64,000 nt of DNA from Methanoculleus receptaculi (GTDB lineage: Archaea; Halobacteriota; Methanomicrobia; Methanomicrobiales; Methanoculleaceae): the NCBI RefSeq assembly GCF_033472595.1, contig NZ_CP137642.1, positions 1,054,001 to 1,118,000 on the forward strand, in the 5' to 3' direction. The notes below the pieces were generated by a model, which did no database searches, had not been told where the DNA came from, and saw nothing but the letters and a program-made list of their open reading frames with translations. Each line of letters begins with the position of its first letter. The stretch's first letter is position 1. The position numbers were made by a program, and so were the translations under genes. Shown here one piece after another: positions 17,479 to 26,714 of this stretch.

Positions 17479-20400
17479 CTCTCTTTCACCTTTTCTCTTG
17501 CCTTCCGTTTCTCTTCAAGCTTGAAGTGGCGGTCGTTGTAGCGTTCCACGCTCCCGGAAGCATTTGGGACGGGGTCTTTTCCGCGATCTTTATTCCAGTT
17601 GATGTTTGGTCTCGATCGGAGCACTCCGGCCTTGACGAAGGGCCGGATGTTGAGACGCACACCGTCGTTCAGGTCGGGGTCCCAGCCGATCGGTTGTTCG
17701 TGGAGAGGTTTCCACCGGACAAAGATGTCGTATGGCTCTTCACCCTCAAGGATCTTTGCGAGCCGTTCTTTCAGGTCTTCTGCGGCTGCAAGCCGCCGCT
17801 CGGCACCAGGGAGGCCCTTTTCCACTTCTGTCCGCTGCTGGTTGATCCAGGCTCCAAGATAGGTATAGGTCAGCCGTTCAAGGTTGCGTTTATCGAGTTT
17901 GTGGTAGTTGAGCAGCACCGAGAAACCGTCTTTTGTTCCGTCCCAGACCTGCCAGATGAACGGCCGATTGTTAAATAGCCGGGAGTGGGAGGCGAAGAAC
18001 TCGTCCCTGAGGAATCCTTCGAGGTCGCCTTTGAGGCTTCCATCCTTTTTTGTGTATCCGGCCTGTCTGAGGAGTTCGTCCTCCACGTGGGGTGACCACG
18101 CAGGACCATAGGCGGCGGCAAGGAGCGACCGGAGCCGGTCGACGAGCCTTCCCTCGCCCCGTATGGAGGGGATTGTGACGATGCCGTCCTTGTCGGCGAA
18201 GGAAAGGAGTTTCTTGCTCTCTGCCACCCACTCCCGCTGGAGGTCGGCAAGTTCCATATCGGGGTCGAGTTCGGCAGGCCAGCGGTAGCCGAGGAGGCGG
18301 GCGATGGCGACGTGGAGGACTGTTCCATCGGTGCGGAGGGGGCCGCGGGCGAGCATCTTTGTCTCCTCGTCCCAGATGACGCTTCCGCATGGGTGGCCGT
18401 GGAAGATCCACTGGGTGGGGTCGTTTGAGTAGGGCGCGGGGAGGCCGTGGGGGTACTTCTCGGCAGCAACCTTCTGCCAGTGGGGGAGGTCGAAGGGAAC
18501 CTTAACGAGGGTGGCGTTGGTGACTTTGAGGCTCTGGTCGATTTTTCGGACGGCGATGTTGTAATCAGGAGAGGAGCAGAAACACCAGATGGCGGGGAGG
18601 TGGGAGGGGTCGTGGGGGATTATTGGACCGACATTGCTATCGTAAAGTTCACCGGAGTAGAAAGTTGGATTTAACTCTCTCATTTGGCTGACTGCAATCC
18701 CTTTATTTCCCCATGCACTCTGGCCTTGTAATCTCGCCATATTTTTGCCTGAATCTCTCCAATCTACACAATAATGCATTCCATCGTACAAATTTTGCGA
18801 TTCTTCGGTAGTACTTTGATAATAACGCCAGCTTCTGATAGAGTAAGCAATTTCCCAAAATTCTCTTCTGTATCGGTTATCGTCACCTGTTTTTAGACCC
18901 TGTGAGGTATCTACAAATTCTGTAAGTAGAGGTAGTCCAGAACTATGTATATCATCTAAAATGATCCTCGCATCCGGATTCCCCAACTGCCCAGCCTGCT
19001 CCACACACGATATCTCTGCATCCAGAAGCGCCCGGGCCTTTGCCCCCGCATCGCGCTCCTCCGAGACATCCAGCCCGCAGAGGAGGTGCCCCTCTGGCGG
19101 TTTCGCATGGGTGAGGTTCAGGAGAATGGCCTTCACAACCTCGCCGGAGATGGTTTCAAATGCGCCGGGGCCCAGCCTCACCAGCAGGTCCCAGCGCTCT
19201 TTCTTCAGCAGGTGCTCCCTGAACCGCTTATACGATGCCAGGAAGAGCCAGTTCTGTGGCAGAACAATACTGACCTTCCCTCCCGGCCGGCAGAAAGCGA
19301 GGCACCGCTCAAGAAACACCGTTGCAAGATCGTTCTTTGCCAGAGGGTGGTTCTCCTCAATGAAGCCCCTCAGAACCTCTCCCTGTTTCCCGCTGGTCAG
19401 ATAGGGGACGTTCGTCATGACATAATCATACCGCCTGGAGAGGAGACCTGCCGCTTTCAGCACCCCCTCGCCCGTCTCGCCAAACGTCTCCGCGACCGGA
19501 TCGGCCGCATCCTTCTCCCGCCGCAGAGCCTGCTCAAACTTCTTCTCCAGAGTTTTCGGGTCGACAAGGGTCGGCTGCTTATCCACCCGGATCAGGCTGC
19601 CGAGGGTGTCAGCGTTCTTGAAGAGGTCGTAGTACTGCGCAAGCACGCCCTCCAGCAGCCCATCATCCCCGGCAAGACTCAGCCACTCCTCCTTCTTAGC
19701 CCTGATCGGTATCCCTGTGCAGGCCAGGTTTGGCACCGGCAGGTATGAATCGGTCGGGAACCCGGCCTTCCACGCCTCCAGCGCGATGGAGAACGTCGCG
19801 ATCTGGATGCACCGGGGATCAAGTTCAAGCCCGTGGAGGTTCTCCGTCAGGATGCCCCTGATCGCGGCCTCCGTCTCCTCACCAACCTCCCTTCGCATGG
19901 CAAGCAGCATATGAAACGCCGCGACCAGGAAATGCCCGCTCCCGCAGCAGGGGTCGAGGATCTTCAACTCCGCCGGGCTCTCAGGCCAGGCAGAAAAGTC
20001 GTGCTGCACCCCCTCCCTGTAGTAGCGCCACTCATTCCGGAGAGGACTATCCGGATGGAGGTGAAGCCACCAGGCGCCGAGCGTGTTCTGGAGCAGGAAC
20101 TGCACCATGTAGGGCTCGGTGAAGAGCTGGGTCACCGCGCAGATATCGTAGCCCTCCACCTTCCTCTCAGAGGCGTTCACCTCCCTCTTTGCATCGGTCT
20201 GCCAGAACTGGTATGTCCACCCCAGCGCATCCTCGGCAAGGAACGTCTCCGAAGGAATCCTCGCAAGGATCGACCGGAGCGCCATGGTATCCTCGGCCGC
20301 GAACCTGACCCGCGTCACCGGGCTATCACGCCTGAAGAGGCCGGGGAGCATCTCTGCCGCATAATCCCCGGCAACCTCCCAGAGATCCCGCCCCTCCTCA

Positions 20401-20735
20401 CGGGCGATCTCCTCACACTCATCAAGGGTGACAGGCACTCTGAACTCCGGGTGGATCAGCAGGCTGTTCTCGGCCAGGAACCGCGCAAAAAGCATCCGGT
20501 GCCACCGCTCGTAAGCTACCGACCTGACAAGGTCGTCAAACGACCCGAGCCTGCGGCACTCCGTCCGGAGTTGCCGACGTATCTCCGCCTGCTCCGCCGT
20601 GAGATAACCTGGCTTTCGCTCCTCATCAACACCAAGAACCAGCAGAGCATTTCTCGCCCCCTGTTCAGCCTTCCTGCGAGCCTCCTGTATCGCCTCATCG
20701 AGAGCGCTCCTCGCCTCGCGAGAGAGCACCGTCAT
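17475..20735 (-). CDS. pglX: BREX adenine-specific DNA methyltransferase PglX
   Basis: A 1086-residue type-IIG-like methylase. SAM-binding motif I is DPCCGSGHFL at 261-270; the catalytic motif IV reads TNVPY (442-445) where NPPY is the classical form, a variant I recall from other long PglX proteins. The target-recognition region follows (TGDDNRYRREFW near residue 615). It marks host DNA at an asymmetric site so that BREX spares it. Start and stop overlap brxC and pglZ by ATGA. Between about 18640 and 18960 (residues ~590-700) the DNA is strikingly AT-richer than the rest of the gene, suggesting exchange of the recognition domain. Confidence 0.94.
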   Translation of the reverse strand: MTVLSREARSALDEAIQEARRKAEQGARNALLVLGVDEERKPGYLTAEQAEIRRQLRTECRRLGSFDDLVRSVAYERWHRMLFARFLAENSLLIHPEFRVPVTLDECEEIAREEGRDLWEVAGDYAAEMLPGLFRRDSPVTRVRFAAEDTMALRSILARIPSETFLAEDALGWTYQFWQTDAKREVNASERKVEGYDICAVTQLFTEPYMVQFLLQNTLGAWWLHLHPDSPLRNEWRYYREGVQHDFSAWPESPAELKILDPCCGSGHFLVAAFHMLLAMRREVGEETEAAIRGILTENLHGLELDPRCIQIATFSIALEAWKAGFPTDSYLPVPNLACTGIPIRAKKEEWLSLAGDDGLLEGVLAQYYDLFKNADTLGSLIRVDKQPTLVDPKTLEKKFEQALRREKDAADPVAETFGETGEGVLKAAGLLSRRYDYVMTNVPYLTSGKQGEVLRGFIEENHPLAKNDLATVFLERCLAFCRPGGKVSIVLPQNWLFLASYKRFREHLLKKERWDLLVRLGPGAFETISGEVVKAILLNLTHAKPPEGHLLCGLDVSEERDAGAKARALLDAEISCVEQAGQLGNPDARIILDDIHSSGLPLLTEFVDTSQGLKTGDDNRYRREFWEIAYSIRSWRYYQSTTEESQNLYDGMHYCVDWRDSGKNMARLQGQSAWGNKGIAVSQMRELNPTFYSGELYDSNVGPIIPHDPSHLPAIWCFCSSPDYNIAVRKIDQSLKVTNATLVKVPFDLPHWQKVAAEKYPHGLPAPYSNDPTQWIFHGHPCGSVIWDEETKMLARGPLRTDGTVLHVAIARLLGYRWPAELDPDMELADLQREWVAESKKLLSFADKDGIVTIPSIRGEGRLVDRLRSLLAAAYGPAWSPHVEDELLRQAGYTKKDGSLKGDLEGFLRDEFFASHSRLFNNRPFIWQVWDGTKDGFSVLLNYHKLDKRNLERLTYTYLGAWINQQRTEVEKGLPGAERRLAAAEDLKERLAKILEGEEPYDIFVRWKPLHEQPIGWDPDLNDGVRLNIRPFVKAGVLRSRPNINWNKDRGKDPVPNASGSVERYNDRHFKLEEKRKAREKVKER

Positions 20736-23700
20736 CTGAGCATCACCGGAGTCCCCTTCTCAAGTTCAGCCAGCGCCCGCCTGCGGACACCCTTCAGGTA
20801 TGCATCGAGATCATCCGGGGTCTTCACCGTCACCGGCGCCCCGAGAGAGACAATCACCGTCTTTGGCTCAAGGATCTTTGCCACCGCAACCCTTATCCGG
20901 TCAAGCGCCCCCCTGACCAGCATCACGCGGCCATCGAAAGACGTCAGCGGAGTCTTTCTAAGGTGCTCCACTATCTCAGCGTCTGTCCCTATCTTCAACG
21001 GCAATGACTCACCGAGATTGTATTCCCGGATCAGACGTGCCCGGTCTGCATCATCAAGTCTCTGCCAGTCAGGATCAGCCTCAAGTGCAGCGAGCACCTC
21101 CTTTCGCGCCTCCTCCACGCGGGTGATCCCGGTATTCAGGGCTTCACGCAGCCCCTTCCGAAGATCAGCAAGCAGCGGTTCGACCGGATCAGGATCGTGG
21201 AGCAGACTCCGATTCTTACAGATCGCTTCCATCTCGGTCCTGATATCATCAAGATCCTCAAACCCCTCAGCGTGCGAGACCAGATGCTGCAGTGCATCCC
21301 ATGCAGGCTTCCGCTCCTCGATCTTGGCCTTTATCGTCTTCCACCTCTCAATATCCTGTTTGATAACCTCACGCCGTCCAACCAGTTCCCGCACCAACTG
21401 GTTGCCTGAGTATGCCTGGAGTTCAGCAAGGTAAGTGGGCGACTCTCGTGGCGGCAGCGGGGGGTCGTCACCGGTAGCCTCGATAAGGGAACGGAGACGC
21501 TCAAGGAAGATCACCGCCTCTTCCACCTCACGCCCCGGCTCCGCAGACAGACCCAGCTTCGTATAGAGTTCGCGGGCCGCAAGTTTCTCGTTGGGAGAGA
21601 GGACTATATTCTCCGCCTCAAAAGTTGTCTTCCCAATCTTGGTCTTATCCAGATCAGAAGCATATATCGGCCTGTTATTGAAACGGGCTTTCAGGTGACC
21701 GGTGGCCGCCAGCACCATCAAAGCCCCGTCTATCGCGTCCCGCGGCCAGCCGAACGGCGGCGCTTCAAGCGCTTTACGCACCTCGTTTCCGATCTTCGGC
21801 GTGTTCAGCCGCTTCAGGATCTCCTTGCAGACCGGATGCTCCTCGGGCTCTCTTTCAAACCCGATCTGCTTCATCGGTGTCCAGTCACCACTCTTCACAC
21901 GGGTGATGACACGATCCCATCCCGTGGCATCAGCATCAGAGAACCGGTAGTACATACGCTGGACAGCCTGCTCTGCTGCCTTCCTGACCGCACCTGCAAA
22001 CGAATCAGCCTCGATAGGGGTGCCACCGCCGATATACACATGTGCGTTCTTCAGGATCTCATCGACCAGCGAATCGATCCTCTGCATGTGGCCGCGGAGT
22101 TTCGCCTCTATGTTGGACCTAGCCTGATCGCCTTCGGGTGTGGTCGGGGCCGGACGTTCGCTTAGCACCCCCTCAGCAGCGAGCAGCCCGGCGATCTCAT
22201 CCTTTAGCGCATCATGGTTCAGCCGTGGTAAAAAGACCATCACCATCGGGCTTTCATTCCCTTCAGCGGCCGCCTCCGACTTAACACCTGCTTCGGTGAC
22301 CTCCCACCCATGCCGTAGCCATACCGGCACATTCGACCTGATCTCAGGTCTCTGCGGGGTGAAATAGGTTATATCGATCCCGCGCGGGGTTCTGCTCACC
22401 CCCTGTGACAGCGAGAAACTCCCAAGACGTTTGGCGACACAGTTCCTGAGGACTTCGTCCCGCTTGAACGTTATGCTCGTATCGCTCGCCCGGGCGTTGG
22501 CTTTTCGCTGCTGGTAATCTCCTTCCCAGATGCTACCCTCCTCGGTCTGGATGCGGTACTCATCCCCGACCTTTGCGATCACCCCGCGGTCATGAAGGTC
22601 TTTGAGATGGGTCGGGATTTCCTGCCTCAGGTCCTCGCTCCCTGCCGTCAGATCTGTGATCAGGAGATCGGTGAGGGTATCCGGTGTGGCTCTGATCCCG
22701 ATTGATTCATCCAGCAGCTGGATCAGAAAAAGAAGCGCCATTATCCGGGAACGAAGCCGCCCCTCCTTCGTCCCGTCATCCTCCTTGCTGATGCTCTCGT
22801 AGATCTTTGGGTAGAGGATGTTGTTCCGTATCATGTAAGTGCTCTGCTGGTTGAAGATGAAATCTGCCGGAATGACCGTTCCGACTGGATCTTTAGCAAA
22901 CTCACGGCTCCCCTCAAAGGTCAACCGCAACTGATTGCGCAACTGGGTGCTCATCCCTCCCCGGTCAACACTCTGCAGGACTCGTTCCCAGAATCGTTTC
23001 CTGGTAGGCAGTAGAGGATAATCAAGCACCAGAACATCCTCATCCCCGGGCCTTGGTGCCAGACTTGATCCGTCAAGGTGGCGTGAGATCTCACCGCTGA
23101 CCGACTCCAGAACACCTTTAAGGGGTTCTTTCATCGACTCCTTCTTCCGGAGGATCGTCTGACGGAGCACCACGTCGACATCTTTTGACTCCAGTGGAAC
23201 CTGCAGGGAAAACCGATCCTGGAGGCGCTGTAACTGGATGTTGGCATGTAGCGCATCCTGTCCTGTAGCGACAAAGAGCACCTTTGAACCAAATTTTTTA
23301 CAGCAATCCTCAACGACCTCCTGGAAGATTAACAACTGATCCGATCTCTCCCCGATCGTCAGGTACTGCTGAACCTCATCGAGAACTATCAGCACCAGAG
23401 GCATCTTTCCGGCTACGGTGCTCTTCATGGCAAATATATCCTTGAGCATCTCGACCATGGTCGAATTTGTCATCTGAAAATCGGCTCCAAACTGCCGTCG
23501 AAGATCCTCTCTGACCTGCTCCACATCCATACCACGGAAATCAGGGTTAAACTCGATGAGGGCCTCGGCAAACTTTCGAGAGACAAAGGGGCGGGTCATA
23601 TCTCTCTCACGATCCTGTTCGCGGAGTCTGTCCCGCACGGCATCGAGGATCCCGAGCTCTGCGAGCCAGAGGTGCACGCGGGCGGTATCGATATCCTCCG

Positions 23701-24208
23701 GGAGACCAGCGGAACGGAGGACAACCTGGAGTATGGCAACCCGGGGGTCGTTAGCGGATCCAGCACTCAGAGTCCCCGCAGCTGACCATATGCCTCCATG
23801 CCTGCGGCTCTCAATAGTAAGCTCGTTTAGGGCGTCCCGCACGTCATCCGGGAGCATACATACATCCCGTGCAGACACCCCATCGGGAAACTTCAGATCA
23901 CACCAGAGGAACTCCAGCACACGAACAAGATGTGATTTTCCGGAGCCAAAGAACCCGCTAACCCATATTGCGGGCTGCGATGGCTGGTCAAGATTATAGA
24001 GGAACGATTCAAGGATATTTTTTAACCCCCTGTGATACGATCCTTTACAGACAAAATTTTCAAGTTCGTAGCGGGCAACAGCCCACTCGTCCTCTGTGGT
24101 GATGGGACCTACTTTTGTTACACCATCGTTCGGGATGGTATAAGTAAGCGGATCCCTCTGGAAGACATCTCTGTTTAAGATTAAATCATTTGAAACCATA
24201 CTCATCAC
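20732..24208 (-). CDS. brxC: BREX-1 system P-loop ATPase BrxC
   Basis: An 1158-residue ATPase. Walker A GFFGSGKS is at 85-92 and Walker B PLVLIVLDEVQQYL at about 270-283, followed by a sensor stretch (KVLFVATGQDALH). The C-terminal third is helical and charged (EERKPAWDALQHLVSHAEGF). Start GTG 24208 overlaps the brxB stop; ATG codons at 24205 and 24196 are alternatives. The stop overlaps the pglX start (ATGA). It is distinct from the brxC-like gene at the left edge: their Walker A environments differ (SGFFGSGKSH against GNYGTGKSH) and they belong to separate operons. Confidence 0.93.
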   Translation of the reverse strand: MMSMVSNDLILNRDVFQRDPLTYTIPNDGVTKVGPITTEDEWAVARYELENFVCKGSYHRGLKNILESFLYNLDQPSQPAIWVSGFFGSGKSHLVRVLEFLWCDLKFPDGVSARDVCMLPDDVRDALNELTIESRRHGGIWSAAGTLSAGSANDPRVAILQVVLRSAGLPEDIDTARVHLWLAELGILDAVRDRLREQDRERDMTRPFVSRKFAEALIEFNPDFRGMDVEQVREDLRRQFGADFQMTNSTMVEMLKDIFAMKSTVAGKMPLVLIVLDEVQQYLTIGERSDQLLIFQEVVEDCCKKFGSKVLFVATGQDALHANIQLQRLQDRFSLQVPLESKDVDVVLRQTILRKKESMKEPLKGVLESVSGEISRHLDGSSLAPRPGDEDVLVLDYPLLPTRKRFWERVLQSVDRGGMSTQLRNQLRLTFEGSREFAKDPVGTVIPADFIFNQQSTYMIRNNILYPKIYESISKEDDGTKEGRLRSRIMALLFLIQLLDESIGIRATPDTLTDLLITDLTAGSEDLRQEIPTHLKDLHDRGVIAKVGDEYRIQTEEGSIWEGDYQQRKANARASDTSITFKRDEVLRNCVAKRLGSFSLSQGVSRTPRGIDITYFTPQRPEIRSNVPVWLRHGWEVTEAGVKSEAAAEGNESPMVMVFLPRLNHDALKDEIAGLLAAEGVLSERPAPTTPEGDQARSNIEAKLRGHMQRIDSLVDEILKNAHVYIGGGTPIEADSFAGAVRKAAEQAVQRMYYRFSDADATGWDRVITRVKSGDWTPMKQIGFEREPEEHPVCKEILKRLNTPKIGNEVRKALEAPPFGWPRDAIDGALMVLAATGHLKARFNNRPIYASDLDKTKIGKTTFEAENIVLSPNEKLAARELYTKLGLSAEPGREVEEAVIFLERLRSLIEATGDDPPLPPRESPTYLAELQAYSGNQLVRELVGRREVIKQDIERWKTIKAKIEERKPAWDALQHLVSHAEGFEDLDDIRTEMEAICKNRSLLHDPDPVEPLLADLRKGLREALNTGITRVEEARKEVLAALEADPDWQRLDDADRARLIREYNLGESLPLKIGTDAEIVEHLRKTPLTSFDGRVMLVRGALDRIRVAVAKILEPKTVIVSLGAPVTVKTPDDLDAYLKGVRRRALAELEKGTPVMLR

Positions 24209-24756
24209 TCTCGCGCCTCAATAGGCGTTGCGAGGTAGTTCCAGCCGTCACGGGCTTTCAGCAGCCGATAATTGCGCCCATCCCTGTCGCCGGGGAAGAA
24301 GAACATAAGACGACCGGGGATTTTCGTAGATCTGATCAATCGATCGATAACTGCACTCGCCCGGACGATTCCGTATAGACTCCCTATGCCGATCACGGCA
24401 ACCACGGTTGAGTCGTCGGCATCCTTCAACCTCTCTGCAAGGTGATCCGCGAGGCAGGTAACAAAGTCATCGAGATCATACTTTAGAAGGGACGGATCCG
24501 CAAAGTAGTCCTCAAGGTATTCGTTATCTGCCAGCCACCTCTCAAACATCCCGGTGACGTCAACCTCTTGCCAGTTATGCTTGGCCTGTTCGGTAACTAT
24601 CTTAAATTCACTGAGACGAGCGCGTATATTCCGCTCGTAAGAAGGGTCGTAGACGCAGAACCAGACCTTCTCCTCTCCGGAGAGCATCTCATTCCATTCC
24701 AACGAAACCTGCGTTTTGTAAGCCACAATAAGATCGTCAATCTTACTCATAACCAT
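24205..24756 (-). CDS. brxB: BREX-1 system protein BrxB (DUF1788)
   Basis: This 183-residue protein has the DUF1788 pattern: the N-terminal VWFCVYDPSYERNIR, the central MFERWLADNEYLEDYF, TVVAVIGIGSLYGIVRASAV and the terminal GRLMFFFPGDRDGRNYRLL with DGWNYLATPI. Its role in BREX is structural or regulatory, with no known catalytic site. It overlaps brxA upstream by about 10 bp and brxC downstream by 4 bp, so it lies inside one translationally coupled operon. Confidence 0.93.
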   Translation of the reverse strand: MVMSKIDDLIVAYKTQVSLEWNEMLSGEEKVWFCVYDPSYERNIRARLSEFKIVTEQAKHNWQEVDVTGMFERWLADNEYLEDYFADPSLLKYDLDDFVTCLADHLAERLKDADDSTVVAVIGIGSLYGIVRASAVIDRLIRSTKIPGRLMFFFPGDRDGRNYRLLKARDGWNYLATPIEARE

Positions 24757-25529
24757 CGAATCCCGTCAGCAAAATCAGGAGGGAAAGAGACCTCAACGAT
24801 CCCACCTGCATTCTTGTAGATCAGCCAGCCTTTCCTCACTGATTCGTAAACATATTCTTGAATTTCCGAATCCGTTGCATCCAGTACATTTGCCCATACG
24901 GTATTGTGGAGCAGTTTCCCACGCACACCGCAAAGGTAGCCAAGGAAGAGCGCGTATGTAACTGATGCCGGCCCTGCGGTTGCTTTTACCCTTGTTTTCA
25001 TGTTTTTATCTTCCAGATGCCCTGACTGCGTCCAGGATGAGAGAAGATTTTTACTTATGGACCTGACCGTCTTTGGGCTGTACCTGTGAGGGTACTCTTT
25101 CTCTACAAGATCCATCAGCAACTCTTTCTCGGCCACCTCTCCAACCTTTAAGGAGAGAATAAACGGTGCAGACGCACGGAGGATGGTATCCCGGGCGAGG
25201 GCGCACTGGAGAGCAAGCATCCGCCTCTCCCGGGGATCAAAATCCCACAGAAAACGAAGTGCGCGAAATACAGGAACCTGTACATCAAGCCCGTAAGACG
25301 ATTTCAGGTGATAGAAGCTCTTCTCTCTACCCGAAACACTGCTCTTCATGAGGATGTTTTCCTGCTCTACTTTCCTGCGGATCTCATCGAATGAGATCTC
25401 ATGTGGAGTAACTTCGAGCAGCAAAGAAAGTTCTTTAAACATGATAGTGCGTCCGGTGTGAGCGCTTGCAGAGTCCAGAAACCCCAACTCTTCGGGAAAA
25501 GAACAGTTTCCGGGAATATTTGTATTCAC
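24747..25529 (-). CDS. brxA: BREX-1 system protein BrxA (DUF1819)
   Basis: About 260 residues, first gene of the operon. Family-like segments are SAHTGRTIMFKELSLLLEV, RRKVEQENILMKSSVSGREK, FRALRFLWDF, LALQCALARDTILRASAPFI and a C-terminal winged-helix-like part (YEYVYESVRKGWLIYKNAGG). BrxA is thought to be a small DNA-binding protein. The start is uncertain: a TATA-like ACTATTTATC at about 25556-25566 favours GTG 25529 as a near-leaderless start; GTG 25547 and ATG 25442 are alternatives, and the frame is open to 25769. The gene is visibly AT-richer than its surroundings, in keeping with transfer. Confidence 0.82.
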   Translation of the reverse strand: MNTNIPGNCSFPEELGFLDSASAHTGRTIMFKELSLLLEVTPHEISFDEIRRKVEQENILMKSSVSGREKSFYHLKSSYGLDVQVPVFRALRFLWDFDPRERRMLALQCALARDTILRASAPFILSLKVGEVAEKELLMDLVEKEYPHRYSPKTVRSISKNLLSSWTQSGHLEDKNMKTRVKATAGPASVTYALFLGYLCGVRGKLLHNTVWANVLDATDSEIQEYVYESVRKGWLIYKNAGGIVEVSFPPDFADGIRWL

Positions 25530-25849
25530 GACTTTGGATATCTTCACGGCCTGATAAATAGTTAACGAAAAACTCTTTCGCGATAAGCCTGTTTCTATCC
25601 GGACACCTCCAGCCAGCCCCGCCATCCCGGAGAAATGGCAAGGCTCCTCGCACACAGCCGACTGGTAGATCGGTATGAAGGCTCCTGGGGTAGCGGGGGT
25701 AAAAACCGTCAGACAAAAGTGATTTGAAAGAAACTGTCCGATAGTTGAAAATGACTCAGTGAACCTCAATAACTCTCATCTCTCTCCCGACACGCTCCCG
25801 CGCTTAGAACACCATTTTCTTCCAGCAAAGAGGGTGAAAAGAAACGTAT

Positions 25850-25975
25850 CACCGCCCCCCCCCTGTGGCGGTAAAACATCGTAGCAACCTCGGCGGTCGT
25901 CGTTGCTTCCTCTGGGCTCCTATCATCGCGCCACCGCACAAACCGCGGAAACCGGAGGGCAAGCTCCCGCCGGCG
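25850..25975 (-). pseudogene. C-terminal scrap of an ATP-dependent DNA ligase
   Basis: The minus strand encodes RELALRFPRFVRWRDDR, then SPEEATTTAEVATMFYRHRG, the very end of archaeal/eukaryal-type ATP-dependent DNA ligases (FPRF..R.DKSPE.ATT..E). Everything before this is missing. A run of nine G near 25857 pushes the frame past the natural stop; with eight G the frame would end at once as expected. The fragment lies between the BREX-1 operon and a transposase remnant, so an intact ligase gene was probably cut by an insertion here. Confidence 0.75.
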
Positions 25976-26004
25976 CCCCCGGTCACAGTTACAGCCCAAT
26001 CTCC

Positions 26005-26683
26005 TCATACATTAGGGAATATATTCAGTTCAAGCCTCTCTGCGATCTTCCGTACCTGCTTTGGCACCTCGGTGATCGCTCTCTCCTCCCCGCTCCTCAC
26101 TGCATACACCTTTGAAAGTTTCAGGAGGAGACCATGCGGTGAGAGATGAGCGGTCATTCCCACTTTCTTGATCCTATTCAGGATCCTGCAGTAGAGGTAG
26201 AGACACAGGAACCCCACAAAGACGTGGCCAAAGACCGCCGTTGCATCACGGAGGTATAGTTTATCCGCCTGGATTAAACTCTTGAACACAAGCATTATGT
26301 TCTTCCACCAGGCTTCTGGACTTGTAGAGGTCGTAAACCTCCCGGGGTTCTGCCGCGAGGGAGGAGACGATCAGGATCCGGCCGGCGCGCTTCAGTCGCT
26401 TATTCAGCGTCTCTCGGTCGATCACCCCCTCTTCCAGCAACCGGTAGAGCGTCTTCTCCTCCTCCGCCACCAGATCGACATCCTCATAGAGGTAGAGCGT
26501 CACCCCGTCCACCTCACGTTTCCCCGCATGGATCAGCCGTTTGTGGTAGAAGAAGTGGTCGGTGAGGTGGATCCGGGTCTCATACCGGGTGCTGTTGCGG
26601 CGCTGGGGGAGGACGAACTGGAGTCCTGACTCTCGCAGCAGGTTCTCGTTTGCCTCCGAGACGAAACCCCTATCGTAATTAGA
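26005..26683 (-). pseudogene. IS1634/IS4-like transposase, truncated and frameshifted
   Basis: From about 26683 the minus strand reads DRGFVSEANENLLRESG, TRIHLTDHFFYHKRLIHAGK, ILIVSSLAAEPREVYDLYKS, RSLVEE, then after a frameshift near 26285 LVFKSLIQADKLYLRDATAV and FGHVFVGFLCLYLYCRIL. These are the middle and C-terminal blocks of IS1634-type DDE transposases. The N-terminal half is absent. It abuts the DNA ligase scrap on one side and the unknown two-gene operon on the other. Confidence 0.8.
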
Positions 26684-26714
26684 GCATTTATGGGTAAAAA
26701 TGATGCGTGGGGGA

